The notes beneath the pieces were generated by a model, which searched no databases, was not told where the DNA came from, and was given only the letters and a program-made list of their open reading frames with translations. This document shows positions 46,806-55,603 of a stretch of DNA of 64,000 nt, in pieces (position 1 is the first letter of the stretch; each line of letters starts with the position of its first letter). The position numbers were made by a program, and so were the translations under genes. The stretch comes from Streptomyces sp. HUAS 15-9 (lineage in GTDB: Bacteria; Actinomycetota; Actinomycetes; Streptomycetales; Streptomycetaceae). The stretch is from positions 1,054,001-1,118,000 of the forward strand of contig NZ_CP106798.1 of the NCBI RefSeq assembly GCF_025642155.1, read 5' to 3'.

Positions 46806-47710
46806 GCACCGTCCGTTCGGTCCTCGGTGACATACCGCCCGAGGACCTGGGCGTGTGCGACGCGCACGACCACCTCTTCCTGCGCAGCCCGCAACTGCCG
46901 GGTCAGGGACTCGACGACGCCGCCGCCGCGCGGGCCGAACTCGAGGCGTTCCGTGCGACGGGCGGGGCTGCTGTCGTCCAGTGGACGCCGTACGGGATGG
47001 GCCGACGCGCCGCCGACCTGCCGCGCCTGTCCCGCTCGGCGGGAGTTCACCTGGTCTGCGCGACGGGTCTGCATCAAGCGGCGCACTACGCACCGGAGTT
47101 GCTCGGCCGACTGCGCGGGAAGCTCGCCGAGGTGTTCGTCTCCGAGCTGACCGTGGGCATCGGCACCTCGGGCGTCCGTGCCGGGCTGGTCAAGGTGGCC
47201 GGCGGCTTCCACGCCCTCGACGCGCACGCGCGCTGGACGATGACCGCCGCGGCCGAGGCCCACCACGCGACGGGCGCGCCCATCGCCGTGCACCTGGAGC
47301 AGGGCACGGGCGCACTCGACGTACTGGACCTGCTCTGCGTCGAGTTGGGCGTCCCGCCCCACCGGGTGATCCTCGGCCACCTCAACCGCTCCCCCGACCC
47401 GGTCGTCCACCGGCAGGCCGCGGGGACGGGCTGCTGGCTGGCCTTCGACGGTCCGTCCCGCGCCCATCACGCCACCGACTGGCGCATGCCGGACGCCGTA
47501 CTGGCCCTGGCCGAGGCCGGGTTCGGCCACCGGCTGCTGCTCGGCGGGGACACCGTGGTCGCCGGTGCCCGGTCGGTCGACGGCGGGCCCGGGATGCCGT
47601 ACCTGCTGAGCCGGCTGCGTCAACGGCTCGAAGTGGCCCTCGGCGCGGAGCTGGTGGGGCGCCTTTTCACGCGGAATCCGGCCGGGGCGTTCGGCGCGGA
47701 CTGGCGGTGA
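46802..47710 (+). CDS. Phosphotriesterase-related metal-dependent hydrolase
   Basis: 302 aa from GTG 46802. Amidohydrolase-superfamily (beta/alpha)8 barrel features: N-terminal HxH in CDAHDHLFLRS, AVVQWTPYGMGR, VCATGLHQAAHYAPEL, the likely bridging region AIAVHLEQGTGALDV, VILGHLNRSPDP and the final metal Asp in LLGGDTVVAG. PTE-related proteins of this size are mostly lactonases. Last gene of the TetR-led operon. Confidence 0.82.
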   Translation: MSTVRSVLGDIPPEDLGVCDAHDHLFLRSPQLPGQGLDDAAAARAELEAFRATGGAAVVQWTPYGMGRRAADLPRLSRSAGVHLVCATGLHQAAHYAPELLGRLRGKLAEVFVSELTVGIGTSGVRAGLVKVAGGFHALDAHARWTMTAAAEAHHATGAPIAVHLEQGTGALDVLDLLCVELGVPPHRVILGHLNRSPDPVVHRQAAGTGCWLAFDGPSRAHHATDWRMPDAVLALAEAGFGHRLLLGGDTVVAGARSVDGGPGMPYLLSRLRQRLEVALGAELVGRLFTRNPAGAFGADWR

Positions 47711-47749
47711 GGACGCGTCGCGGTCGGGGACCGGGACGGCGTCCGTGTG

Positions 47750-48988
47750 TCACCGGAGCGCGGCCAGCGGGTCGTCCAGTACCGGCTGCCAGGCCAACTC
47801 CGCCGCGCCGACCAGGCTGTTGTGGTCGAGGGTGCACGGGAGGATGGGCACGCCGCCGCTCTGGCCCCACAGACTGCGGTCGGCGACGACCGCGCGGAGC
47901 CGGTCGGGGTCGGCGTCGAGCAGGGTGCGGTGCAGGCCGCCGAGGATGATGCGGTCGGGGTTGAGGATGTTCACCAGCCCGGCGAGGCCCAGGCCCAGGC
48001 GGTCGATCAGGGCCTCGGCGGCGGTGCGCACGGTGGGGTCGTGGTAGTGGTTGCGGAGCAGGTCGTTGGCCTGCTGGAGCAGGGACACCTCGGGGCCCGG
48101 TTCGCGGCCGGCCTCGATGAGCAGGGCCAGTGGATCCGCCTCGACGTCCAGGCAGCCGCGGCTGCCGCAGTGACAGGGGCGGCCCTCGGGGTTCACCGTG
48201 AGGTGGCCGACCTCCAGGGCCAGGCCCGAACTGCCCGTGTGCAGGCGGCCGTCGAGGACCAGTGCGCCGCCGACTCCCCGGTGTCCGGTGGCCACGCAGA
48301 GCAGGTCCCGGGCGCCGCGGCCCGCGCCGTGCCGGTGCTCGGCGAGCGCGGCGAGGTTGACGTCGTTGCCCGCGAAGGCCGGGCCGGTGATCTGGGCCGC
48401 GGCCACGCACTCCGCGAAGATACGGCGGACCGGCGCGCCCACGGGCCAGGCCAGATGCAGAGGGTTGAGAGCCAGCCCGTCCGGTTCGGCGACGGCGGAC
48501 GGCACGGCGAGCCCGGCGCCCACGCAGCGGCGGCCCGTCGTACGCAGGAGTTCGGCGCCCGCCTCGACCACCGAGCCCAGCACCTTCGCCGGGTCCTCGT
48601 CCACGGTCTCGCAGCCCGGTGCGGTCGCCACGATCCGGCCACCCAGGCCGACCAGCGCGGCCCGGAAACCGTCGGCGTGCACCTGCGCGGCGAGCGCCAC
48701 GGGCCCGTCGTCGGCCACCTCCAGCCGGTGCGAGGGGCGCCCCTGGGAACCGGCCGCCGCGCCCGGCCGGGCGTCCACCCGGATCAGCCCGAGCGCCTCC
48801 AGCTCGGCGGCCACCGCACCGGCCGTCGCCCGGGTCACCCCCAGTTCGGCGGTGAGCACCGCCCGGGTCGGCGCGCGCCCGGTGTGCACGAGCTCCAGCG
48901 CGGGCCCCAGCGCACCGCGCCCCCGGTCCAGCCGCGTCCTCGAGGTGGTCCCTTCCCCCGCCGCCCGGGGGTCCGCCTTGCCGCTCAT
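47750..48988 (-). CDS. ROK-family transcriptional repressor
   Basis: 412 aa. An N-terminal winged HTH (TRAVLTAELGVTRATAGAVA) precedes a ROK domain with AGLAVPSAVAEPDG, FAGNDVNLAALAEH, the zinc-binding signature GHLTVNPEGRPCHCGSRGCL, and ILNPDRIILGG. ROK repressors of the NagC/XylR class sense sugars. No sugar operon is adjacent. Confidence 0.9.
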   Translation of the reverse strand: MSGKADPRAAGEGTTSRTRLDRGRGALGPALELVHTGRAPTRAVLTAELGVTRATAGAVAAELEALGLIRVDARPGAAAGSQGRPSHRLEVADDGPVALAAQVHADGFRAALVGLGGRIVATAPGCETVDEDPAKVLGSVVEAGAELLRTTGRRCVGAGLAVPSAVAEPDGLALNPLHLAWPVGAPVRRIFAECVAAAQITGPAFAGNDVNLAALAEHRHGAGRGARDLLCVATGHRGVGGALVLDGRLHTGSSGLALEVGHLTVNPEGRPCHCGSRGCLDVEADPLALLIEAGREPGPEVSLLQQANDLLRNHYHDPTVRTAAEALIDRLGLGLAGLVNILNPDRIILGGLHRTLLDADPDRLRAVVADRSLWGQSGGVPILPCTLDHNSLVGAAELAWQPVLDDPLAALR

Positions 48989-49036
48989 GAGGGCGAGTCT
49001 CCCATGATCCGCAGACCGGCCGGCCTGCGCCGCAAC

Positions 49037-49329
49037 CTAGATTCCACTCACCCTCAGGGTGATGTTCAACCGCCCGGTGAGCCCGAGCCCGGGCGGCGCC
49101 GTGCCGGGGTGCACCCGCGGCACCCCGTGGTACGCCATGCGCGACACGCCGCCGAAGACGAACAGGTCCCCACTGTGCAGCTCCACGTCCGCATAGGGCC
49201 TGACCCGCGTCTCGGTGTTGCCGAAGCGGAAGACGCAGGTGTCGCCGAGGCTCAGCGACACCACGGGCGCGTCGGAGTTCTCGTCGCTGTCCCGGTGCAT
49301 CCCCATGCGGGCGTCGCCGTCATAGAAGT
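49037..49329 (-). pseudogene. alkB: C-terminal half of AlkB, cut off by element insertion
   Basis: On the minus strand the sequence FYDGDARMGMHRDSDE, VVSLSLGDTCVFRFGNTETR, HSGDLFVFGGVSRMAYHGV and GLGLTGRLNITLRVSG is the catalytic half of the Fe(II)/2-oxoglutarate dioxygenase AlkB, with the iron ligands His and Asp of HRDSD, the second His in YHGV, and the 2-oxoglutarate Arg in RLNITLRVSG. It begins abruptly at FYDG; the preceding codons (reading back to an in-frame start at 49435) belong to the inserted element. The N-terminal half lies 13 kb away at 62453-62821. AlkB repairs alkylated DNA; this copy cannot be made. Confidence 0.9.
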
Positions 49330-49333
49330 CGCT

Positions 49334-49342
49334 TTTACCGAC
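49334..49342. repeat. Left terminal inverted repeat of the Tn554-like element
   Basis: TTTACCGAC, exact inverse of GTCGGTAAA at 62446-62454. It is 4 bp inside the AAGT junction on the left, whereas the right copy partly overlaps the junction, an asymmetry expected for recombinase binding sites. Confidence 0.65.
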
Positions 49343-49436
49343 CGCTGAACTGACCGGAACGGCTGTGAGCTGGTCATATGCGTCGTGTAGGTGTCCGGGA
49401 CGCTTTGAACAGCGCTTGCCGATCCGATGGTGCAAA

Positions 49437-50237
49437 TCAGTCTGAGACAGTGACCGCTATGGAGGAGAACGCAGCTCCGAGCACGTCGCCGTGCTCGTCT
49501 TGCACCACCAGCGCGGTGCAGTCGGCAACGATACGAAGGCGGTATTCGCCCTTCATGATGCTCGGCTTCAAACCATCAGGCCTGTTGCGTGTGTAGATGC
49601 TCGATGACCATGTCCCGGTCAGTGTGGAAAGGACCATGCCGTTTCCCTTGCACTGGCGTGCCTTGCCGATCTTGCGGCGCGGCCGCGGCGTGCGGACACG
49701 GACCCATTCGGGGAAGGCATCGAGTGGAGCAGGTGAGAGCATGCCCAGCGTCTCGCGCGTGACAGCCCCTCGAAGCAACGCAAGGACGTTTTCCCGCTCA
49801 GTAATGGTTTTGGCGTCAACCCAAAGGCTCGGATAACCGATCTCTGAGAGGGCAGAGACGATGTCCAGGCGGAGAGCCAGCGGCGCGTCGGCGATCTCCT
49901 TACGGAGTTCCGGGGCGAAGGCCATGCGGTTCTGCGGGTCTGAGACCTTGTCCTCGGTCACAAAGATCACCGGGAGGGGACGGCCGCCGCTGGTGGACTG
50001 GCTGGCGGCCTTGGTCTTCGCCAACTCTAGGTCGTCGTCTCTGCGCGCCGCACGAAGGGCGGTGAGGTAGATCGCGGTGTCCCGACCGCCTTCGCCATTG
50101 GCCTTGCAGGGCGATCGGCGGTCAGCCTCACGTTCCAGAGCTTCGAGTGCGTCCGCCGGATCGGTGGGCAGAACGTCGAATGCCTGCCACAGCGCGGCCT
50201 CGAAGTACTCAGTCTCCTGGTCCGAGGTCGCTGCGGC
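49437..50237 (-). pseudogene. PIN-like (DUF4935-type) nuclease remnant, 5'-truncated
   Basis: The minus-strand frame is open from a TAA at 50238-50240 to a stop at 49437, about 266 codons, with no good start codon in its first part. It reads EYFEAALWQAFDVLP, then GGRDTAIYLTALRAARRDDD with the acidic residue of PIN domains, then LPVIFVTEDKVSDPQNRMAF, typical of the second half of PIN-like/DUF4935 proteins. The N-terminal PIN half (first Asp) is absent. An internal ATG-like start at 50024 would give only 195 aa without the acidic motif. Probably a degraded toxin or defence nuclease carried by the element. Confidence 0.55.
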
Positions 50238-50283
50238 TTAGGGCGGCCGGCCCCGTTGGCCTGCGGATGAGCCTGGTGGACGT

Positions 50284-50301
50284 GATAACGGAACCGTTAT
50301 C
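50284..50301. terminator. Hairpin downstream of the TPR-CHAT gene
   Basis: GATAACGG (50284-50291) and CCGTTATC (50294-50301) with a 2-bp spacer, 22 bp after the CHAT stop codon. It probably ends the CHAT transcript. Confidence 0.5.
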
Positions 50302-50322
50302 CGGCCATAAGCGGGATCATGG

Positions 50323-53300
50323 TCAGGCGCCGGCGTGGAGATGGGCGGCCCACAGGGACGGGGTGCGGGTCCTGTTCAGGTCGCCGGGAAGGTCGTGGCC
50401 ATCGCGGACGGCCCGGATGGCGTGGTGAAGGGCGTGGGCAGCCCGGCTGGCATCTAAGGTGCCCTCGTCGGTGGTGAGGTGGGTGTAGAAAGCGTCGGCG
50501 ACGGTGACGGCGATCTGGTCGTCGATCTCCCACAGGGTCCCGACCACGTGGGGAAAACCGGCAAGTTGAAATGCCGAGGTCAGGTGGATGGCCTCATCGA
50601 GCAGCTCGGCGGCATCGATGGCTGCCGTGCGGCAGGCGGACAGGTAGGCCAGCTGCGCCTGGTCGAGACGGACCGGAGCGAGGCTGGCCACGGTGAGCGG
50701 GTCGGCGTCGTGGTCGTGAAGCAGCAGCAGGCTCTTCGACGGGTCGGCGGGATGGCTGGCGCCGTGGCAGGCGAAGTGTGCGATCGGGCAGGTGGGCAAG
50801 TGCGCCAAGACGCTGGCCTTGGTCGGTAGAGAGGCTGAGAGGCTGGCGGGATCGCGGTCCGGGTCGGGCTCGCGCAGCAGCACGGGATCGGTCAGGTGCT
50901 GGTGCAGCTTCTCGACTTCGGCAGGTACGTAGTTCAGCCGACCGCGGTCAGGGAGGTGGGGGGTGGTGGGCATCGCCACGATGAGAGCGCGGGCGGGTGA
51001 GGGTAGTGCGGGGGTGCGCTGGCGGGTGTAGCGCAGGGCGCGCACGGTGGGGGTGTAGGAGGAGATGACCCGGTCGAGAACGGTGCGCCGCTCCGGGGCG
51101 TCGGCCGGGTCGGTGTGGTAGCCGGCAGCGTGGACGGGCAGCAGGCCCAGTAGGCCGCCCGGTGCCCACCACACCTGGGGCCAAGCAGCCCCCGGCGAGG
51201 GCTGGCGGTGGTGGCCCAGGGCGGTCAAGACGGGTCCGGTGACGACATCCCACAACCACTCCAAGGTCCGCGACAAGATGGCTTGGGCCTCGCGCCGCAG
51301 GGCTCCACTTGCACCCGCACTTGCGGTGTGCAGGGCCTGGCGGAAGATGTTGATGCGGTCGATCAGGGCGTCGTAGCCGAGTCCGGGCAGAGGGACGGCG
51401 GTGATGCCGGTCTCGGTGAGCAGCAGGGCGTCGCTGCGGTAACCACTGATGTTGAACACCACCACCGAGCCCTGGCCTGCCTGGGCAAGAAGTTCCTCGG
51501 TGGTGGGGGGAAGCCCGAAGGAGGCGAACGCGTCGTGGGTACGGACCTCGGCCAGGGTGGCGGCGAAGTCACGGGCGAGCCGATGCCGGTCTTGTACGAG
51601 ACGGTCCTGGCCTCCTAGCGGGGTTCCTGGGGCGTCAGCTGGCACGACGGTGAGAGCAGAGGTCTCCGGCTGGTCGAGCCGGTCACGTAGCACTACGAAC
51701 CGCGCGGCCAGCTCGGGGTGCTGTTCGTGGAGGTCAGTGAGATCGCTACGGGTATCCAGTACCTGACTCAACAACACCGCTCGGCCCGCCTCTAGCAGCC
51801 GCAACGCCCGGGCCGCGCAATCCTGCTCTGTCCCCCTGGGGTTGGCGAGGACCAGCGCGGCGGCATCACCAGCCAGGCCGGCAAACCCGCCGAGCGCATA
51901 CTGCTGGTCCCCACGGGCCAACTGACGCGGGGCCACCTCGGGCAACAGCCACACCGCCGCCTCCAGCACATCCGCTGCCCGCACACGCCCGTCCTCCGAC
52001 TGGGCCAGCAGCCGAGCCGCCGCCCCGGCCGCACGCATACGCACCGAAGGCGCTGCCGACCCAGACTCCCACGCCCCCACGTATGCAGACACGGCTTCGT
52101 CGAGGTCTGTCTGGTCCCCGGTGCGCCCGAACCGCTCCCGCAGCGCGGCGCCCAGGTTGGACAGCATCGCTGCCCGGTCGGGGTGGTCGGCGGGGGTGGC
52201 CTGGGTCGCCTCCCGGCCAAGGCGGATCGCCTCATCCAGATCCGTCTGGTCCCCGGTGCGCCCGAACCGCTCCCGAAGCGCGAGGCCCAGGTTGGACAGC
52301 ATCGTTGCCCGGTCGGGGTGGTCGGCAGGGGTGGCCTGGGTCGCCTCCCGACCGACGCGGATCGCCTCATCCAGATCCACCTCATCCAGATCCGTCTGGT
52401 CCCCGGTGCGCCCGAACCGCATATGCAGCGCCCCAGCCAGGTTGGACAGCATCGCTGCCCGGTCGGGGTGGCCGGCGGGGGTGGCCTGGGTCGCCTCCCG
52501 GCCAAGGCGGATCGCCTCATCCAGATCCGCCTGGTCGCCGGTGCGCCAGAACCGCACCTGCAGCGCCCCAGCCAGGTTGGACAGACGACCCGCCCGGTCG
52601 GGATGGCCAGCGGGGGTGGCCCCCACCGCCTCCCGGCCAAGGCGGATCGCCTCATCCAGATCCGTCTGGTCCCCAGTGCGCCCGAACCGCTCCCGCAGCG
52701 CGGCGCCCAGGTTGGACAGGTAGCCCGCCCGGTCGGGGTGGCCAGCGGGGGTGGCCTGGGTCGCCTCCCGGTCAAGGCGGATCGCCTCATCCAGATCCGT
52801 CTGGTCCCCGGTGCGCCCGAACCGCTCCCGAAGCGCGGCGCCCAGGTTGGACAGACGACCCGCCCGGTCGGGGTGGTCGGCGGGGGTGGCCTGGGTCGCC
52901 TCCTGACCGACGCGGATCGCCTCATCCAGATCCGTCTGGTCCCCGGTGCGCCCGAACCGCTCCCGCAGCGCGAGGCCCAGGTTGGACAGCATCGCTGCCC
53001 GGTCGGGGTGGTCGGCGGGGGTGGCCTGGGTCGCCTCCCGGCCAAGGCGGATCGCCTCATCCAGATCCGTCTGGTCCCCGGTGCGCCCGAACCGCTTCCG
53101 CAGCGCGGCGCCCAGGTTGGACAGCATCGTTGCCCGGTCAGGGTGGCCGGCGGGGGTGGCCTCCACCGCCTCCTGACCGACGCGGATCGCCTCGTCCAGA
53201 TCCGTCTGGTCCCCGGTGCGCCCGAACCGCACCTGCAGCGCCCCAGCCAGGTTGGACAGCATCGCTGCCCGGTCGGGGTGGTCGGCGGGGGTGGCCTGGG

Positions 53301-54012
53301 TCGCCTCCCGGCCAAGGCGGATCGCCTCGTCGAGGTCTGTCTGGTCCCCGGTGCGCTCGAACCGCTCCCGCAGCGCGAGGCTCAGGTTGGACAGGTAGCC
53401 CGCCCGGTCGGGGTGATCGGCAGGGGTGGCCTGGCTCGCCTCCCGGCCAAGGCGGATCGCCTCATCCAGATCCGCCTGGTCCCCGGTGCGCCCGAACCGC
53501 ACCTGCAGCGCGGCGCCCAGGTTGGACAGGTAGCCCGCCCGGTCGGGGTGATCGGCAGGGGTGGCGTGCAGAATACGCTGCCACAGCTCCACGGCAGCGG
53601 AGATCACAGTCAGTTCGGTGGAGATGAACGCCTGCTGGAGCAAGCGGGTAGCAACTGGCTCGATGGCGTCGGCGAAGAGCGGCAGCAGCGGTTCGGGCAG
53701 GGCGTCGACGCCAGCGAGAAAACACGGCGCAAGCCACTCAACCGTGGCCTCGAGGTCCGCCTGGTCCTCCCCTTCGGGGAGCACCTGGTACCGGAACCAG
53801 TGCAACCAACCAAGGCTATATGAGGCCTCAAGGGGGTCCTCGTCGTTATCCCACAGGAGTTCGGCAAGCTGTCGTGCCTCGGTCAGCGCCTTCGGCTCCA
53901 CCGCCGCGGAGAGATCCCCCGCAACAATGCGGTGCAGCCGCGCCTGTATCACGGCGAGTCTGCGTGCTCGCTCCCCCGTCTGCTCACTCACACATGGTGA
54001 GGTTAGTCGCAC
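50323..54012 (-). CDS. TPR-CHAT caspase-like protease
   Basis: 1229 aa from GTG 54012 (a second GTG at 53991 is possible). N-terminal helical part ~1-160. Then eleven 44-residue TPR-type repeats (~165-650) with consensus RFGRTGDQTDLDEAIRLGRE, ATQATPADHPDRAAMLSNLG, LALRE. A helical linker follows, then a C-terminal CHAT domain (~950-1229): IAHFACHGASHPAD (histidines 1079 and 1083), LAYLSACRTAAID (C1127), FQLAGFPHVVGTLWEIDDQI. The CHAT His/Cys dyad is intact, so it is probably an active cysteine protease of the caspase/separase clan, kept in check or triggered through the repeat sensor. It diverges from the Cys-rich/TM gene pair across 117 bp and is cargo of the Tn554-like element. Target unknown; the neighbouring membrane protein is the obvious candidate substrate or effector. 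Confidence 0.88.
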   Translation of the reverse strand: MRLTSPCVSEQTGERARRLAVIQARLHRIVAGDLSAAVEPKALTEARQLAELLWDNDEDPLEASYSLGWLHWFRYQVLPEGEDQADLEATVEWLAPCFLAGVDALPEPLLPLFADAIEPVATRLLQQAFISTELTVISAAVELWQRILHATPADHPDRAGYLSNLGAALQVRFGRTGDQADLDEAIRLGREASQATPADHPDRAGYLSNLSLALRERFERTGDQTDLDEAIRLGREATQATPADHPDRAAMLSNLAGALQVRFGRTGDQTDLDEAIRVGQEAVEATPAGHPDRATMLSNLGAALRKRFGRTGDQTDLDEAIRLGREATQATPADHPDRAAMLSNLGLALRERFGRTGDQTDLDEAIRVGQEATQATPADHPDRAGRLSNLGAALRERFGRTGDQTDLDEAIRLDREATQATPAGHPDRAGYLSNLGAALRERFGRTGDQTDLDEAIRLGREAVGATPAGHPDRAGRLSNLAGALQVRFWRTGDQADLDEAIRLGREATQATPAGHPDRAAMLSNLAGALHMRFGRTGDQTDLDEVDLDEAIRVGREATQATPADHPDRATMLSNLGLALRERFGRTGDQTDLDEAIRLGREATQATPADHPDRAAMLSNLGAALRERFGRTGDQTDLDEAVSAYVGAWESGSAAPSVRMRAAGAAARLLAQSEDGRVRAADVLEAAVWLLPEVAPRQLARGDQQYALGGFAGLAGDAAALVLANPRGTEQDCAARALRLLEAGRAVLLSQVLDTRSDLTDLHEQHPELAARFVVLRDRLDQPETSALTVVPADAPGTPLGGQDRLVQDRHRLARDFAATLAEVRTHDAFASFGLPPTTEELLAQAGQGSVVVFNISGYRSDALLLTETGITAVPLPGLGYDALIDRINIFRQALHTASAGASGALRREAQAILSRTLEWLWDVVTGPVLTALGHHRQPSPGAAWPQVWWAPGGLLGLLPVHAAGYHTDPADAPERRTVLDRVISSYTPTVRALRYTRQRTPALPSPARALIVAMPTTPHLPDRGRLNYVPAEVEKLHQHLTDPVLLREPDPDRDPASLSASLPTKASVLAHLPTCPIAHFACHGASHPADPSKSLLLLHDHDADPLTVASLAPVRLDQAQLAYLSACRTAAIDAAELLDEAIHLTSAFQLAGFPHVVGTLWEIDDQIAVTVADAFYTHLTTDEGTLDASRAAHALHHAIRAVRDGHDLPGDLNRTRTPSLWAAHLHAGA
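52095..53590. repeat. Array of ~11 near-identical 132-bp repeats encoding TPR units
   Basis: The units are 132 bp (44 codons) and very similar at DNA level, including at synonymous sites; blocks such as GCGGATCGCCTCATCCAGAT recur in most copies. One unit contains a 15-bp internal duplication of CCTCATCCAGATCC near 52370-52400, adding five residues. The array lies inside the CHAT gene, not in intergenic DNA. Confidence 0.85.
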
Positions 54013-54129
54013 AATCGGTGGAACGACCGGATGTTTCCCCGATACGGTCTCTTTGCCCGGCCGCAGGCCGTCGTTAGCGGCAGGGGCGGGAAATCAGAGC
54101 GTCACGGGCACCGCACACGGGAGAGATCC

Positions 54130-54540
54130 ATGACCGACAGCTCAAATGAGGTGGCGCAGCGCACGGCCGCAACGTTGGCCTACGTGTGTGCGAAGGTGGA
54201 GCAGATCCGCGAGGACCTGTGCACCGGTGCGGGCGGGGACGAGGCGCCACTGGACCAACTCCTGGCCGCAATACGCGACGGCGGGGACCTCACCGGCCCG
54301 CTCGACCGGCTGCACCATCGTCTGCAGGCAGACGGCGATGCCAAGGGCATCTACGGGAACATCCGCAACGGTGCAGCTCCCCACGGTCTTCACCCAGCCG
54401 GGATTGATGCATCGGGCCCGCCCGAAATCGTGTACCTGTGCCCGGTCAGCCAGTGTTCGCGCTATTGGTGGCCGCAGGCCGCCGCGTCCGTACCCCAGTG
54501 CCAGATCAGGGGGGAGAAGCTGCGCCGGGGACGGCTGTAA
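54130..54540 (+). CDS. Small CHAT-associated protein with a C-terminal Cys cluster
   Basis: 136 aa from ATG 54130 (GGGAGAG upstream). The N-terminal two thirds are predicted helical (EVAQRTAATLAYVCAKVEQI, LDQLLAAIRDGGDLTGPLDR, LHHRLQADGDAKGIYG). The C-terminus has IVYLCPVSQCSRYWWPQ and VPQCQIRGEKLRRG, a CxxxxC...C pattern like a small degenerate zinc ribbon. Divergent from the TPR-CHAT gene and 3 bp upstream of the TM gene, so it is probably cotranscribed with the latter. No known enzymatic motif; an adaptor or regulator in a CHAT conflict system is inference. Confidence 0.65.
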   Translation: MTDSSNEVAQRTAATLAYVCAKVEQIREDLCTGAGGDEAPLDQLLAAIRDGGDLTGPLDRLHHRLQADGDAKGIYGNIRNGAAPHGLHPAGIDASGPPEIVYLCPVSQCSRYWWPQAAASVPQCQIRGEKLRRGRL

Positions 54541-54543
54541 GCG

Positions 54544-55494
54544 GTGGGCGGGCTGCTGTCCGAACTCGGCAAGAAACTCGCCGAGCGTTGGCTGTCACTC
54601 CTCGTCCTGCCGGGTGCTTTGTACCTGGCCGTCGCTGCCGCAGCTCACGCGCTCGGCCACACCCACCCCTTCGCCCTCTCCCGGCTCACCGACCAGGTCA
54701 CCGCCTGGGCCCATGCACCCGCCGCCCGTACCCTGGGCGGCCAAGTCGTGCTGTTGGCCGCGATACTGGCTGCCTCGGCTGCGGTCGGCCTGGCGGCTCA
54801 AGCTCTCGGCTCGTTGACCGAGCGCCTCTACCTGGCCGTCGACTGGCGCACTTGGCCCTCTCGCCTAAGCCGCCACGTTGATGAGCACGTTACCGGTCGG
54901 CAAAGAGACTGGGATGCCGCTGCCCGCGCCTGGCACCAGTACCGCGAGGATGCCGCCCTGGCCCTCGCCTCCGGTGGGCGGCAGACCGACCCTGCCCCCC
55001 GTCAAGACGCCTATCAGGCGATGGCCCGCATTGCTCCCGAACGCCCTGCCCGCCCCACCTGGAGCGGAGACCGCATCCACGCCGCCACCGTTCGCCTGGA
55101 GCGCGACTACCACCTAGGCCTGGCCACCGTTTGGCCCCACCTGTGGCTGTTCCTGCCCGATGCCCCCCGTGCCGAGATCACATCCGCCCGCCAGACCCTG
55201 AGCCGCGCCACCACCCTGTTCGCCTGGGCCCTGCTTTACCTCCCCCTCGTCGCGTGGTGGTGGCCCGCCGTCCTGATCACGGTCACCCTCGCCCTCACCG
55301 GCCAGGTCCGCACCCGGGCTGCCGCCGACACCTACGCGCTACTGCTGGAGGCCGTCACCCGCGTGCATGTCGGCGACCTTGCCCGCCATCTCGGCCTGGA
55401 CTTCACCGGGCCCCTCACCCGGGAGGCCGGGGACGACCTCACCCGTCTCCTGGCACACAGCCCACCCCCACCACCCCCGCCTGTCGGCGGATAA
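54544..55494 (+). CDS. Multi-TM protein linked to the CHAT gene, candidate membrane effector
   Basis: 316 aa, GTG start 3 bp after the preceding stop. Hydrophobic segments: WLSLLVLPGALYLAVAAAAH (~17-36), VVLLAAILAASAAVGLAAQA (~68-88) and a double helix TLFAWALLYLPLVAWWWPAV, LITVTLALTGQV (~225-257). The long loop between the second and third segments (~90-215) is soluble and Arg/Ala-rich, with RQRDWDAAARAWHQYREDAA and YHLGLATVWPHLWLFLPDAP. The C-terminus is Pro-rich (HSPPPPPPPVGG). No family recognised. The topology and the operon with a CHAT-associated gene suggest a membrane-disrupting or signalling partner cleaved or controlled by the CHAT protease. Confidence 0.65.
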   Translation: MGGLLSELGKKLAERWLSLLVLPGALYLAVAAAAHALGHTHPFALSRLTDQVTAWAHAPAARTLGGQVVLLAAILAASAAVGLAAQALGSLTERLYLAVDWRTWPSRLSRHVDEHVTGRQRDWDAAARAWHQYREDAALALASGGRQTDPAPRQDAYQAMARIAPERPARPTWSGDRIHAATVRLERDYHLGLATVWPHLWLFLPDAPRAEITSARQTLSRATTLFAWALLYLPLVAWWWPAVLITVTLALTGQVRTRAAADTYALLLEAVTRVHVGDLARHLGLDFTGPLTREAGDDLTRLLAHSPPPPPPPVGG

Positions 55495-55507
55495 TGGCCC
55501 CTTATCC
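55489..55507 (+). terminator. Hairpin at the end of the TM gene
   Basis: GGATAA (55489-55494, overlapping the stop codon) and TTATCC (55502-55507) with a 7-nt loop. Confidence 0.5.
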
Positions 55508-55603
55508 GGTGGTTTCTCTCGCTCTCCCAGTTGGTTGGTGTCGAGGATGATCACCCGCGCAGAGTAACGATGCCGTCGAGCCACCGTCCCCGGAGTCGAA
55601 ACT

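Noticed and set aside
52095..53590. CRISPR-like array
   Set aside because: The 132-bp units are contiguous and in frame within a protein gene, with no unique spacers and no cas genes.
52083..53823. Long repetitive plus-strand frames opposite the TPR array
   Set aside because: They repeat only because the TPR array on the other strand repeats; there is no independent coding evidence.
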